Source of the DNA: Candidatus Woesearchaeota archaeon
GTDB taxonomy: Archaea > Nanobdellota > Nanobdellia > Woesearchaeales > GW2011-AR4
NCBI GenBank assembly: GCA_016187465.1
Contig: JACPJQ010000007.1
Location: 1-64,000 of the forward strand
Reading direction: 5' to 3'
DNA: 64,000 nucleotides
Positions within the stretch are counted from its first letter, which is position 1. The number at the start of each line of letters is the position of its first letter. The translations under genes and the position numbers were made by a program. Below the pieces are notes generated by a model, which did not search any database, had not been told where the DNA came from, and saw only the letters and a program-made list of their open reading frames with translations. Positions 32,453-42,079 of the stretch are shown here, in pieces.

Positions 32453-33367
32453 ATGTATTCAACATACAAAATGCTAGACTTCAACAAAATAAAAACAATC
32501 CCAATAAAACAGAGAAAGAATAAAGTTAAGCTGAGTGATTTGGTTAAGCCGGAGAATTCTAAAATAAGTTTTGACTCAAAAGAATTCAACGAATTGGCTA
32601 AAAGAATAATTATTGCGCACAAAAACAAGAAGCAAACAATTCTTATGATGGGCGCCCATGTCATAAAAACTGGCATGAGCCTTTTAATAATAGATTTAAT
32701 GAAGAAAGGAGTTATAAAACATGTTGCAATGAACGGCGCAGGCCCTATTCATGATTTTGAACTTTCTTTAATCGGAGAGACATCTGAGTATGTTGAACAG
32801 ACAATAGAAGACGGCACTTTCGGGATGATAGAAGAGACTGGAAGCATATTAAATGAAGCAATAAAAGAAGGCGCAAAGAATAATTTTGGCTTAGGGTATT
32901 CCATCGGCAAAAAAATTAATGATTTAAATCTTCCAAATAGAGAATGCAGCATTTTATACAATGCCTACAAATTAAATATTCCAGTTACCGTGCACGTTGC
33001 AATCGGGACCGACATAATACATCAGCATCCAAGCTGTGACGGCGCTGCTGTTGGAAAAACAACTTATAGTGACTTTAAGACTTTTGCAGAAAGCGTGAGC
33101 AGGCTCGAAAATGGAGTTATACTGAACATTGGGTGTGCTGTGATACTCCCAGAAGTTTTTCTGAAGGCTTTAACGATTGCGAGAAATTTAGGCTGCAAAG
33201 TCAGTAGTATAACCGCTGCAAACATTGACATGGCAGACCATTACAGGCCAAGGGAGAATGTCGTACAGAGGCCGACTTCACTGGGCGGAAAAGGATTTAT
33301 AATAATCGGAAGACATGAAGCAACAATACCTTCGTTGCACAGGAGGGTAATTGACGGCATTGATTAA
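32453..33367 (+). CDS. Deoxyhypusine-synthase-like protein of the heptose operon
   Basis: About 304 residues from ATG 32453 (TTG 32444 and ATG 32471 are alternatives). It is recognisably related to the true deoxyhypusine synthase at 8978. GAHVIKTGMSLLIIDLMKKG aligns with that protein's GPLVPAGMREIIIDTINN, and NGAGPIHDFELSLIG with TGATLTHDLGEALG. It lacks the SWGK lysine needed for deoxyhypusine formation and has its own conserved-looking blocks (HQHPSCDGAAVGKTTYSDF, HYRPRENVVQRP). It lies between the cupin (stop 5 bp upstream) and the heptose kinase. A role in sugar-phosphate chemistry is inferred from context only. Confidence 0.8.
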   Translation: MYSTYKMLDFNKIKTIPIKQRKNKVKLSDLVKPENSKISFDSKEFNELAKRIIIAHKNKKQTILMMGAHVIKTGMSLLIIDLMKKGVIKHVAMNGAGPIHDFELSLIGETSEYVEQTIEDGTFGMIEETGSILNEAIKEGAKNNFGLGYSIGKKINDLNLPNRECSILYNAYKLNIPVTVHVAIGTDIIHQHPSCDGAAVGKTTYSDFKTFAESVSRLENGVILNIGCAVILPEVFLKALTIARNLGCKVSSITAANIDMADHYRPRENVVQRPTSLGGKGFIIIGRHEATIPSLHRRVIDGID

Positions 33368-33409
33368 AAGCCATTAGAATAAACTTAGAAAAATAAATAA
33401 TAAAAAAAG

Positions 33410-34390
33410 ATGAAAATAAAACAGCGTTTATTAAAAATACTTGAAAATTTCAAAAATAAAAAGATTCTTGTTATAGGGGATATAATGCTTGACAAGTACA
33501 TCTGGGGGGAAGTTTCAAGGATAAGCCCCGAAGCTCCTGTCCAGGTTGTAAATGTAATGAAAGAGACTTATGAGGCAGGCGGGGCAGCAAATGTGGCAAA
33601 CAATGTTTCCGCGCTTACAGGAAATGCTTTTATGGTGGGAATTGCTGGCAATGATGAAGCAAAGGAAGTCCTTTTGGGGGAATTGCGCAAAAAGGGCATA
33701 AACACAGAAGGAATATTCACAGATAAGGACAAGCCAACCACTCAAAAAATGAGAATTGTCGGAAGAGGGCAGCAATTGTTAAGGGTGGATTACGAAAATA
33801 AAGGGCATGTCCACAAAGATATTGAGAATTCTTTAATAAAATTCATCAAAGAGACAATCAAGAGTATTGATGTCGCTGTAATTTCCGATTATGCAAAAGG
33901 AGTTATAACAGAGAAGCTGATTAATGAGCTTGCCGCAGCAGCAAAAAAATTTGGCAAAGCAGTCATAGTTGATCCAAAGCCAAAACACAGCAATCTTTAC
34001 TCTCATGTAACCTTAATAACCCCCAATAATGCAGAGGCAAGCGAGATGGCTGGCCTGGAGGAAGGAAGCGATGACGCTGTCAAGAAGATAGGGTTAAAAC
34101 TTTTGAAGCGCCTTAACACAAATGTCCTGGTAACGAGAGGGGAAAAAGGCATGTCTTTATTTGAGAAAAATGGCAGCATAACGCATATTCCCGCAAAAGC
34201 CAAGGAAGTTTACAGTATAATAGGGGCTGGCGACACAGTTGTTGCGACCATAGCGCTTGCAGTAGCTTCCGGGGCAAGCCTGAAAGATGCTGCAACATTG
34301 GCCAACATGGCGGCAGGGATTAAGGTAGGAAAGATAGGCACTGCCTCGGTGAGCATAGACGAGATAAAAAAGGAAATAGAGAATCTATGA
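33410..34390 (+). CDS. hldE1: D-glycero-D-manno-heptose-7-phosphate kinase (PfkB family)
   Basis: 326 residues, corresponding to the kinase half of bacterial HldE. Marks include VIGDIMLDKYIWGEVSRISP and GGAANVANNVSAL near the N-terminus, VISDYAKGVIT, IVDPKPKH and the catalytic GAGDTVV motif near residue 272. In bacteria it phosphorylates heptose-7-phosphate at C1. Its last four bases overlap the start of the phosphatase gene (ATGA), showing translational coupling in the operon. A ribokinase-like enzyme of other specificity is possible, but the neighbours argue for heptose. Confidence 0.9.
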   Translation: MKIKQRLLKILENFKNKKILVIGDIMLDKYIWGEVSRISPEAPVQVVNVMKETYEAGGAANVANNVSALTGNAFMVGIAGNDEAKEVLLGELRKKGINTEGIFTDKDKPTTQKMRIVGRGQQLLRVDYENKGHVHKDIENSLIKFIKETIKSIDVAVISDYAKGVITEKLINELAAAAKKFGKAVIVDPKPKHSNLYSHVTLITPNNAEASEMAGLEEGSDDAVKKIGLKLLKRLNTNVLVTRGEKGMSLFEKNGSITHIPAKAKEVYSIIGAGDTVVATIALAVASGASLKDAATLANMAAGIKVGKIGTASVSIDEIKKEIENL

Positions 34391-34917
34391 CAAAGGCAGT
34401 TTTCATTGATAGGGATGGTATTTTGGTTGAAGACCCTGGCTTTGTGCATAAGCTCGAGGATTTTAAATTGATTGAAAATGCGGTTGAAGGGCTGAAACTG
34501 CTCAAAGGCTACAGGCTTTTCATAGTAACAAACCAGTCAGGCATAGGAAAGGGTGTCTACAGGCTTGAGGATTTTTTGAGATTCAACAGCCATTTGATAA
34601 AGACATTAAGAAAATATAATATAAAAATTGAAAAAACTTATTACTGCCCCCACAAGCCGGAAGACAACTGCGAATGCCGCAAGCCAAAGGCAAAGTTTTT
34701 GAAAGACGCTGAAAAAGAGTTTGGCATTAATATAAAAAAATCTTTTATTATAGGGGACAGGAAAAGCGATATGGAATTGGGAATTAATTGCTATTGCAAA
34801 ACAATATTCATTGCCAATAAAAAGACTAATGAAGCAAAAAATAAAATCGCTGCTGATTATTTTGCGGAAGATTTGGTTGATGCTGCGAAGTGGATTTTAA
34901 AAAATGACAATCAATAA
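34387..34917 (+). CDS. gmhB: Heptose 1,7-bisphosphate phosphatase (GmhB-like HAD)
   Basis: 176 residues. The HAD catalytic motif is FIDRDGILVED (nucleophile Asp in DRDG), motif II is VTNQSGIGKG and the late motif is IGDRKSDMELG. The zinc loop CPHKPEDNCECRKPK is diagnostic for the GmhB/histidinol-phosphatase group. The bacterial enzyme removes the 7-phosphate from heptose 1,7-bisphosphate. It overlaps both its neighbours (4 bp with the kinase, 14 bp with the nucleotidyltransferase), so it is part of one operon. Confidence 0.92.
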   Translation: MTKAVFIDRDGILVEDPGFVHKLEDFKLIENAVEGLKLLKGYRLFIVTNQSGIGKGVYRLEDFLRFNSHLIKTLRKYNIKIEKTYYCPHKPEDNCECRKPKAKFLKDAEKEFGINIKKSFIIGDRKSDMELGINCYCKTIFIANKKTNEAKNKIAADYFAEDLVDAAKWILKNDNQ

Positions 34918-35395
34918 GAAAATCAAAACATTAGACGAGCTTATTCCAATAGTCAAAAAACTAAAAAAACAAAATAAAAAAATAGTCACAACCAATGGGG
35001 TTTTTGATATTCTCCATTTCGGGCATGTCAAGTATCTTGAAGAGGCCAAAAAGCTGGGTGATGTGCTAATTGTCGGAGTGAACACAGATGCTTCTGTAAA
35101 GCTGATTAAAGGTGATGGAAGGCCAATAAACGGTGAAGAATCCAGAATTGGTGTTTTAGCAGGGCTTGAAAGCGTTGATTACGTCTTCTTGTTTGGCGAT
35201 GAAAATCCCGCAGGCTGGGTTGCAGAAATCAAACCGGATGTCCATGCTAAAGGAGGCGACTATGAGATAAGCCAGATAACCGAAAGGCATGTTGTTGAAA
35301 ATAATGGCGGAAAAGTTATATTGATTCCTATGCTAAAAGGCTGTTCTACCACCAGTTTAATAAACAAAATTCTTTCTATTTACAGAAATCAATAG
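34904..35395 (+). CDS. hldE2: Heptose-1-phosphate nucleotidyltransferase (RfaE2-like)
   Basis: 163 residues, corresponding to the second half of HldE. NGVFDILHFGHVKYLEEAKK contains the HxGH nucleotide motif, followed by VGVNTDASVKLIKG, the substrate segment RPINGEESRIGVLAGLESVD and KGGDY. KGCSTTSLINKI is the family's C-terminal ISTT-like block. It would transfer AMP (or another nucleotide) to heptose-1-phosphate. The kinase and nucleotidyltransferase are separate genes here, unlike the fused E. coli enzyme. Confidence 0.92.
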   Translation: MTINKKIKTLDELIPIVKKLKKQNKKIVTTNGVFDILHFGHVKYLEEAKKLGDVLIVGVNTDASVKLIKGDGRPINGEESRIGVLAGLESVDYVFLFGDENPAGWVAEIKPDVHAKGGDYEISQITERHVVENNGGKVILIPMLKGCSTTSLINKILSIYRNQ

Positions 35396-35429
35396 TTTTT
35401 TAAAGATTTTTTAGATTCGTGATGTTAAG

Positions 35430-37961
35430 ATGAAGGTCAGGATTTCACAAGGATTATTCATAGTTTACATTATCCTTATTTCTTTGATTACAAAAAAAAT
35501 ACAATTGCCCGCCATTATTCTTTTCATACTGATATTTTTAGCATTTAATTTTTTTAATAAGATTAAATCATTTGAAAATCTGGCATATATTGCTGCAGCA
35601 TTGGCTCCTTTTCCAAATTTTCTGTATATATTCCTAATTCATCTCCCATTTGCGGTATTTGGGGTTCTGCTCGAAAAAAGGAATTTCATAAAAAGCTATA
35701 TTGTAGGGTTTGCTGTGTCGCTTCTTCCGACCCTGCTGATTTATACATCTGCAAATTATTTGGGGTTGAAACTTAATTTTTACATTATTTTGGTGTTCTT
35801 CTATGCTCCAGTTATGTTGGCACTGGCCTTGATTATTAAGAAAAAGAGGGATTTTGATTTTATCAATGTTAGTTTTCAGGATTATTTGATTATATTGGCT
35901 GTTTTAATCGCAACTGTTTTTGTAGGCATAAATATAGTCAACAACCACAGCCTGTTCATATCAAACGGCACTTACCTCTATACTAAATATGAGCTGATAG
36001 CCAAAAGCATAAACGCCGATGGAACTTTCCCAGTTTATGACCCTGCAACCTCGCAAGGCGAATCCCCCTTCTTGTTCGAATCGCCGTTAGTGTTCTCGCA
36101 TCTGGCATTCATAAACATTCTGCTTCCGTTCATTGATACCGTAACCTTTTACAATTTATTCTCGCTTTTCATACTGTTTATATCCACGCTGTCCCTATGC
36201 GCTTTGATTATTTCAGTTCTAAACAAATTTTTTGAAGACGACAAAAGCAGGATTTTGAATACTTTAATTGTCATTATTGGAAGCCTGCTTATTGGGCTGC
36301 ACTTTTATTTTGTACAGCTGCTGGAAAGCTTCAAGCAGTTTTTTGCTTTTCCGGTAAACTACCTGATATTCTCTGTTATGCTTGAAAGGCCGAAAAAATT
36401 CCAAGAAATATTGCTTATCTTGTACATGGTTATTTTAACATTTGTAATTCATACCCCGCATGGTGTGGGCATTGTTTTGATGTCCTTTTCTATGCTATGC
36501 TTGATTATTCTGGATATTTATTTTTCAAAGGAAATTGCCGGCGTAAAACATTGGTTTTTGGCCAACAAATTCAAGATGATTGGAGCTGTGCTGGTTTTAA
36601 TTTTTATTCCTGCTTTTTATATACTGCCTACTTTCATATTCAAGGATTTCCTGGAGGACCCGGGAAAGATAGATTTCCATAATTTTGGAAGCGCTTCAGT
36701 CGGCTATATAACGGGATTTGTAAAACACAGCAATCTTCTTTCATTGAAGTATCCTGATATTAATAGGAATGACGACAAAATATTTGGCCCGGTAATATCC
36801 ATTTTTGGCCCTTTGTCATTGGCTATTGTGCTCGGATTGTTTTACAGTTCAAAAAGCTTGGGCAATTTCAGGCTGTTTTCAGGAGCGTATTTTTTGCATT
36901 TTCTGCTTTCGGCTATTTTAATCAATCTCCCTATGATGGGAAGCCTTGAGTATGGGTACAGGACAGTATCAACCTATTTTCTGATTTTGCTTGCCATATC
37001 AATCTGCGCTTTCGCACTATTGGTAAAAAGTAAATACGTTAAGATTTTCCTTGCCGTTCTTTTGCTTATAGGGCTTGTGCATATGCTTGCATTGGCAAAA
37101 AAAAATATTGAAAATATACATCATGAGGGGTTTATTTCAGGTAAAAGTTTTGATAAAGAGATAAGTTTTATAAAAAGCCTGCCAAAAGACGGAAGGATAA
37201 TCACTTACGGCATGTTTGCAAACGCCATCGACCCTGGAATGGCTTCATTAACCGGCAAGTATTTCTCAAGGTTTCATTTGACAGAATATGCGCGCTCAAG
37301 GTCGATCTACGCAAAAATACACAGCGAGCACTCCTTTGGGCAGACTGACAGCCTGACGGCAATGTCCGGAGCTGAATTATCAAACTATCTCCGATTGGGG
37401 GGGTATAAATACGTTTTATTGCACGCCAGCCACCCTGTAGGCTATTTCGTGGCAAACCAGATTTATCCAAATTTCTCTTATGCCGTTTACCAAAACCAGG
37501 CTCTTGCGATGCTTGTTGTAAATGGAACAAATTATGCCGAGAAGACAAGCTTGATGAAGATTGTTGAAAATGATACATACAAAAAACCCGATGGGTATAA
37601 ATATGTGGCATTAAGCAGCCATTACAGCTTCAATAAAAATGTCCCATATTCCGAAAATGCTGCAGAGCCCGTGCCGCTTGAATTCAGGATTTTGAGCCCC
37701 ACATCAATTGAAATTTACGGTAACTTTAAGGACAATGAATGGGTAACTTTCAAAGAGACCTATTTCGAGAGATGGAAAGCCTACATGAACGGAAAGGAAG
37801 TGCCTGTCCTGGCCAGCAACCATAATTTAATTTTAGTTAAGACTTTAAAGGGAAGCGTGATAAACTTAAAATACGAGGTTCTGCCTATAGAAAAAATTTT
37901 TGGGGTGCTTTCCCTAGTCTCTGCATTGATTCTTTTGCTGGCATTCATATTTTTACTATAA
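35430..37961 (+). CDS. Large polytopic membrane glycosyltransferase-like protein
   Basis: 843 residues. About 14-16 membrane helices occupy the first ~560 residues; the first large external segment is ISNGTYLYTKYELIAKSINA...YDPATSQGESP. A soluble C-terminal domain ends with YFERWKAYMNGKEVPVLASN and a last helix, the same ending as the YfhO-like proteins. It begins 34 bp after the nucleotidyltransferase and may be the tail of the heptose operon. A GT-C enzyme using a lipid-linked donor is the likely role; it is not assigned to a named family. Confidence 0.7.
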   Translation: MKVRISQGLFIVYIILISLITKKIQLPAIILFILIFLAFNFFNKIKSFENLAYIAAALAPFPNFLYIFLIHLPFAVFGVLLEKRNFIKSYIVGFAVSLLPTLLIYTSANYLGLKLNFYIILVFFYAPVMLALALIIKKKRDFDFINVSFQDYLIILAVLIATVFVGINIVNNHSLFISNGTYLYTKYELIAKSINADGTFPVYDPATSQGESPFLFESPLVFSHLAFINILLPFIDTVTFYNLFSLFILFISTLSLCALIISVLNKFFEDDKSRILNTLIVIIGSLLIGLHFYFVQLLESFKQFFAFPVNYLIFSVMLERPKKFQEILLILYMVILTFVIHTPHGVGIVLMSFSMLCLIILDIYFSKEIAGVKHWFLANKFKMIGAVLVLIFIPAFYILPTFIFKDFLEDPGKIDFHNFGSASVGYITGFVKHSNLLSLKYPDINRNDDKIFGPVISIFGPLSLAIVLGLFYSSKSLGNFRLFSGAYFLHFLLSAILINLPMMGSLEYGYRTVSTYFLILLAISICAFALLVKSKYVKIFLAVLLLIGLVHMLALAKKNIENIHHEGFISGKSFDKEISFIKSLPKDGRIITYGMFANAIDPGMASLTGKYFSRFHLTEYARSRSIYAKIHSEHSFGQTDSLTAMSGAELSNYLRLGGYKYVLLHASHPVGYFVANQIYPNFSYAVYQNQALAMLVVNGTNYAEKTSLMKIVENDTYKKPDGYKYVALSSHYSFNKNVPYSENAAEPVPLEFRILSPTSIEIYGNFKDNEWVTFKETYFERWKAYMNGKEVPVLASNHNLILVKTLKGSVINLKYEVLPIEKIFGVLSLVSALILLLAFIFLL

Positions 37962-37999
37962 CCAATAATTTTTTAAAGGATTTTATAGTTTTTATTGGA

Positions 38000-38698
38000 A
38001 TGCTGAAGCTTTCAGTCATAATTCCAGTTTACAATGAGGAGAATACTATAACCAAGGTGATAAGCAAAGTAAAAAACATTAGATTAAAAGGCATATCAAA
38101 AGAGATAATAGTCATTGACGACTTGTCAGCCGACAGGACAAGGGGCATTTTGGAAAAAATGAAGGATAAACAGGTAAAAATCCTGTACCACAAAAAAAAC
38201 ATTGGAAAAGGCGCTGCTATAAGAACAGGGCTTCAAAATGCCGCAGGCGATATAATCCTTATTCAGGATGCTGACTTGGAATATGATCCAAAGGAATATG
38301 AAAAACTGCTGAATCCCATATTAAGCGGCAATGCCAAAGTAGTTTACGGCTCGAGATTGAATTCCATAAGGAAAAATATGAAAAATATGTACAAGCTGCA
38401 CTATATTGGGAATCTCTTTTTGACATTCATGACAAATTTATTGTATGGTGTAAAAATAACTGACATGGAGACAGGATACAAAGTTTTCAGGAAAGAAGTA
38501 ATCGATGGCATAAACCTAAAAGCAAAGCGATTTGATTTTGAGCCTGAGATTACCGCAAAAATACTAAAGAGGGGCTATAAAATTTTCGAAGTGCCTATAA
38601 GCTTTGCAGGAAGGAAATTCGACGAGGGAAAAAAGATAACGTGGAAAGACGGGGTTCAGGCAGCCTATTACCTCTTAAAATACAGGTTTTTTGACTAA
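38000..38698 (+). CDS. GT2 glycosyltransferase (DPM1-like)
   Basis: 232 residues with IIPVYNEENTI, VIDDLSADRT, NIGKGAAIRTG and the metal motif IQDADLEYDP. VYGSRLNS and MNLLYGVKITDMETGYKVF-like downstream motifs are those of polyprenyl-phosphate glycosyltransferases. It lies 38 bp downstream of the large membrane protein and may make its lipid-linked donor. Confidence 0.9.
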   Translation: MLKLSVIIPVYNEENTITKVISKVKNIRLKGISKEIIVIDDLSADRTRGILEKMKDKQVKILYHKKNIGKGAAIRTGLQNAAGDIILIQDADLEYDPKEYEKLLNPILSGNAKVVYGSRLNSIRKNMKNMYKLHYIGNLFLTFMTNLLYGVKITDMETGYKVFRKEVIDGINLKAKRFDFEPEITAKILKRGYKIFEVPISFAGRKFDEGKKITWKDGVQAAYYLLKYRFFD

Positions 38699-38743
38699 TT
38701 TGGCAACGCAATGTTTAAAAGGCATTTGTAATTTTCATCAACA

Positions 38744-39778
38744 ATGAAGATTTTAATTACTGGAGGAGCTGGATTCATAGGAAGCCATGCAGCTGAGTTT
38801 TATGCTTCAAAAGGCAATGATGTGATTGTTTTTGATAACTTAAGCAGGGCAAAATTATTGAAAAAAAGCATCAAGAATGTAGATTATAACTGGAATTACT
38901 TAAAGAAATTTAAGAGGATAAGGCTAATAAAAGGCGACATAAGGAATATTAAAGAAATCCAAAAATCTGCCAGGGGCGCCGATGTGCTGGTGCATGCCGC
39001 TGCCCAAACTGCAGTAACCGCTTCTGTTATAGACCCTTTAGCTGATTTTGAGGCAAATGCGCTTGGCACATTCAATGTTCTTGAAGCAGCAAGAAAGAAT
39101 GATGTCAAAAGCGTGCTTTACTGCTCTACAAACAAAGTGTACGGGGAGAATGTCAACAAAGCAAAGGTAATTGAAGAAAAATTAAGATATGCATTTGAAA
39201 AAAAATACCTAAACGGCATCAGCGAGGATTTTTCTATTGACCTGTGTGAGCACACGCCTTATGGATGCTCAAAATTAACAGGGGATTTGTACATGCAGGA
39301 CTATGGAAAGCTTTACGGGCTCAAGACAGGGGTATTCAGGATGAGCTGCGTATACGGCACAAGGCAGCTTGGCATAGAGGACCAGGGATGGGTTGCCTGG
39401 TTTGCAATCGCTACAATGCTTGGAAAGAACATAAACATTTATGGCGATGGGAAGCAGGTGAGGGACGTTTTGTTTGTTTCTGATTTGGTTGATGTCTTTG
39501 ATAAATTCATCAAAAGCAATTTGAAATCTGGAGTCTTTAACATTGGCGGAGGCCATGAAAATACACTTTCTTTGCTTGAGCTGCTTGACTTGCTTAATAA
39601 GCTGGCAAACAAAAAAAGCAAAATCCATTTCTTAGGCTGGCGCCCAAGCGACCAGAAAGTATACATTTCTGACATTTCAAAGGCAAAGAAGGAGCTTGGC
39701 TGGCAGCCCAAAGTAAGCCCAGAAGAAGGTATACAAAAACTTGCAGGCTGGATAAACCAAAATAAGGCATTGTTCTAG
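38744..39778 (+). CDS. CDP-paratose 2-epimerase-like SDR
   Basis: 344 residues. It carries the NAD motif ITGGAGFIGSHAAEF (about 4-18), the sugar-site CSTNKVYGEN and the catalytic YGCSK (Tyr-x3-Lys). MQDYGKLYGLKTGVFRMSCV and QGWVAWFAIATML are specific to the CDP-paratose/tyvelose 2-epimerase group. It would interconvert the C2 stereochemistry of a deoxysugar nucleotide; the natural substrate here is unknown. A TATA-like TTTAAAAGG precedes the start by about 25 bp. Confidence 0.85.
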   Translation: MKILITGGAGFIGSHAAEFYASKGNDVIVFDNLSRAKLLKKSIKNVDYNWNYLKKFKRIRLIKGDIRNIKEIQKSARGADVLVHAAAQTAVTASVIDPLADFEANALGTFNVLEAARKNDVKSVLYCSTNKVYGENVNKAKVIEEKLRYAFEKKYLNGISEDFSIDLCEHTPYGCSKLTGDLYMQDYGKLYGLKTGVFRMSCVYGTRQLGIEDQGWVAWFAIATMLGKNINIYGDGKQVRDVLFVSDLVDVFDKFIKSNLKSGVFNIGGGHENTLSLLELLDLLNKLANKKSKIHFLGWRPSDQKVYISDISKAKKELGWQPKVSPEEGIQKLAGWINQNKALF

Positions 39779-39823
39779 CAATCAAATAACTTTAAATAAC
39801 TCATCATTTTCTATTGTGGGTAA

Positions 39824-42079
39824 ATGAAAGGGATAATTTATAATCTCAGGAGTTTCATGAAAAATCATTTTTATGTATTTGCATTGCTGCTTCTTGCATT
39901 GTTCTTTTTTCACAATATAATAAGCTCCGATAAAATAATGAAGAACATTCATTACATAAACGATGTGACTTTTTATTCCTACAACATGAGGGAATCGCTT
40001 AAAAACAATCAGCTGCCTCTGTGGACGCCTTATTTTTACAGCGGCAGGCCGTTGTTCTCTCAGCCGGAGTATTACTTTATCGACATCAATCTTTTCCTGA
40101 TTCTGCTCACAGGAAACATATACCTTGCAATGAATTTTGCCGCCATATCCCACCTGTTCATTGCAGGAATTGGCATGTATTTTCTTATAAACTTCTTGAT
40201 TGAAAACAAGAAGGCAGCATTTGTCTCTGCATTGCTCTACATGTTTAACGGGTATGTGCATACTTTTGTGGTGAGCGGAAACATAATGATTATTGAAGGC
40301 TATTCATTGATTCCGTTCATATTTTTGTTTACAATAAAGGCATTGAAAGAGGATAAGATTATTTTTAATTCAATAATGGCTGGCATGTTTACAGCATTGC
40401 TTATATTTGTCGGAGGGGTTATCTTTTTTCCATACATACTGCTGATTATTCTTGTTTATTGTATAATTTATGTTATTGATAAAAATATCCTAAGCAGGGT
40501 ATTGAAGATTTGCTTGGCAGGGATTCTGGTTATTGGAGTTGCATTCGGCATTTCCGCTATAAAGCTCCTGCCTGATCTTGAATTTACAAAGCTCTCCAAC
40601 AGGGGAGAAGGACTGCCTTACCAGGAATACATTGGGGAGCCTGTAAAGCTTGCAAATTTTATGTTCTTGTTCGTAACAAATGTCTTTGCAGGCGGGAACA
40701 CTATATCAGCTGCTGTTGGGATTGCAGGATTTGCACTTTTAATATTGGGATTGTCTAAGTTCAAAAACAGAATTGTCCTGTTTTCTGCAGCCATAATTTT
40801 GCTTTCTTTATTGATTTCTTCCGATTCATTTTTAACAAAAATGCTTTATCATGCCCCTGTGTTTAATCAGACAAGGCATGTGGAGAGAGCAGTATTCCTT
40901 TTTGCATTCGCCTCTTCAATCTTAGCGGGGTTTGGATTTTTGAAGCTGGAATCATTAATTGAAAAACTTAAAAAAAGTGCAAAAAATGTGATTTTCGCTG
41001 CAGTTGTTGCTCTTATACTTACTGAGCTGCTTTTGCTGCAGGATTTTCCACAGTCCAGCAAAGTTGTCAGTCCAAATGAAATCCCAATACTTGATTATAT
41101 GGGCAAAGACAGGCAGCAGTTCAGGACAATGAATCTGGCATTGTCAACATTTATTGGCGCATCAGGCTACAATTACTATTCGCAGTTTGGGATAAGCGAG
41201 ATAAAAGGAGGAGCCGGAATATGGTTTAATGACTATTTGGAGTATCTTTCTGTCGCGCAGAACTCTCCTGCAAAATTCTGGGCAATGCTGAACAATAAGT
41301 ATGTAATCTCCAGTAAAAACATTAGCATTGAAAACTTAAGCTACGTTGGAAAATTCGGGGGCTGCGAGGACTGCCAAATCTGGGAATCGTATGGGCCGTA
41401 TCTTTACAGGAATGAGCTTTTTCTTCCAAGATATTATATTGTGCCAAACCGCATACTGATTGTAGGCGACGACAGGCAAGTGGACCAGTTAATCTATAAT
41501 TTCATTCTTGGTAATTTCGATCCAAGCAACACATTATTAATCAGGGGTACAACCATTAATGGTTACGAAACAAGCGCGCTGGATACATTTGACTACATAT
41601 TTTTATTAAAGGATTCCATGGATAACATAGGAAAACTAAGGGAGTATTCAGTCAATGGGGGAATCCTTGTTCCTGACGTCCTGAATGGAAAGACCTCCGT
41701 TACAGGAGATGAAGTTTATGCTATATTAAACAGGACAGGAAGCTTTATAGAATTGAATGTTGATGAATATTCAAACAACAAAGCTGTTATTAATTTAGAT
41801 GGAAAAAAGGGATGGCTTGTTGCTTCTGAAAGGTTTGCTTATTTTCCCGGGTGGAAGGCAAGCATTAATGGAAAGAATATTGAGATATTCAAGGCCAATA
41901 ATGCTGTAAGCGCGGTTTATTTAGATGGAGACTATGGAAAATTAGTTTTTGAGTACGAGCCAAATTCCTATAAATACGGAAAATGGATATCAATGATTTC
42001 GGTTTTAATGGTAATGGGCTTTTTTGGGTATTCTGCCTATAATAAAAAATCAAAGCAAGGTGATAAATATCAAGCTTGA
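39824..42079 (+). CDS. YfhO-like polytopic membrane protein
   Basis: 751 residues with about 12 membrane helices. The first external loop contains YINDVTFYSYNMRESLKNNQ and LPLWTPYFYSGRPLFSQP, as in the 27065 protein. The C-terminal domain has FAYFPGWKASINGKNIEIFK, the most typical YfhO-family segment, and a final helix. In bacteria YfhO-type proteins add sugars to lipid-linked polymers on the outer face. Its end overlaps the start region of the next membrane-protein gene. Confidence 0.8.
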   Translation: MKGIIYNLRSFMKNHFYVFALLLLALFFFHNIISSDKIMKNIHYINDVTFYSYNMRESLKNNQLPLWTPYFYSGRPLFSQPEYYFIDINLFLILLTGNIYLAMNFAAISHLFIAGIGMYFLINFLIENKKAAFVSALLYMFNGYVHTFVVSGNIMIIEGYSLIPFIFLFTIKALKEDKIIFNSIMAGMFTALLIFVGGVIFFPYILLIILVYCIIYVIDKNILSRVLKICLAGILVIGVAFGISAIKLLPDLEFTKLSNRGEGLPYQEYIGEPVKLANFMFLFVTNVFAGGNTISAAVGIAGFALLILGLSKFKNRIVLFSAAIILLSLLISSDSFLTKMLYHAPVFNQTRHVERAVFLFAFASSILAGFGFLKLESLIEKLKKSAKNVIFAAVVALILTELLLLQDFPQSSKVVSPNEIPILDYMGKDRQQFRTMNLALSTFIGASGYNYYSQFGISEIKGGAGIWFNDYLEYLSVAQNSPAKFWAMLNNKYVISSKNISIENLSYVGKFGGCEDCQIWESYGPYLYRNELFLPRYYIVPNRILIVGDDRQVDQLIYNFILGNFDPSNTLLIRGTTINGYETSALDTFDYIFLLKDSMDNIGKLREYSVNGGILVPDVLNGKTSVTGDEVYAILNRTGSFIELNVDEYSNNKAVINLDGKKGWLVASERFAYFPGWKASINGKNIEIFKANNAVSAVYLDGDYGKLVFEYEPNSYKYGKWISMISVLMVMGFFGYSAYNKKSKQGDKYQA

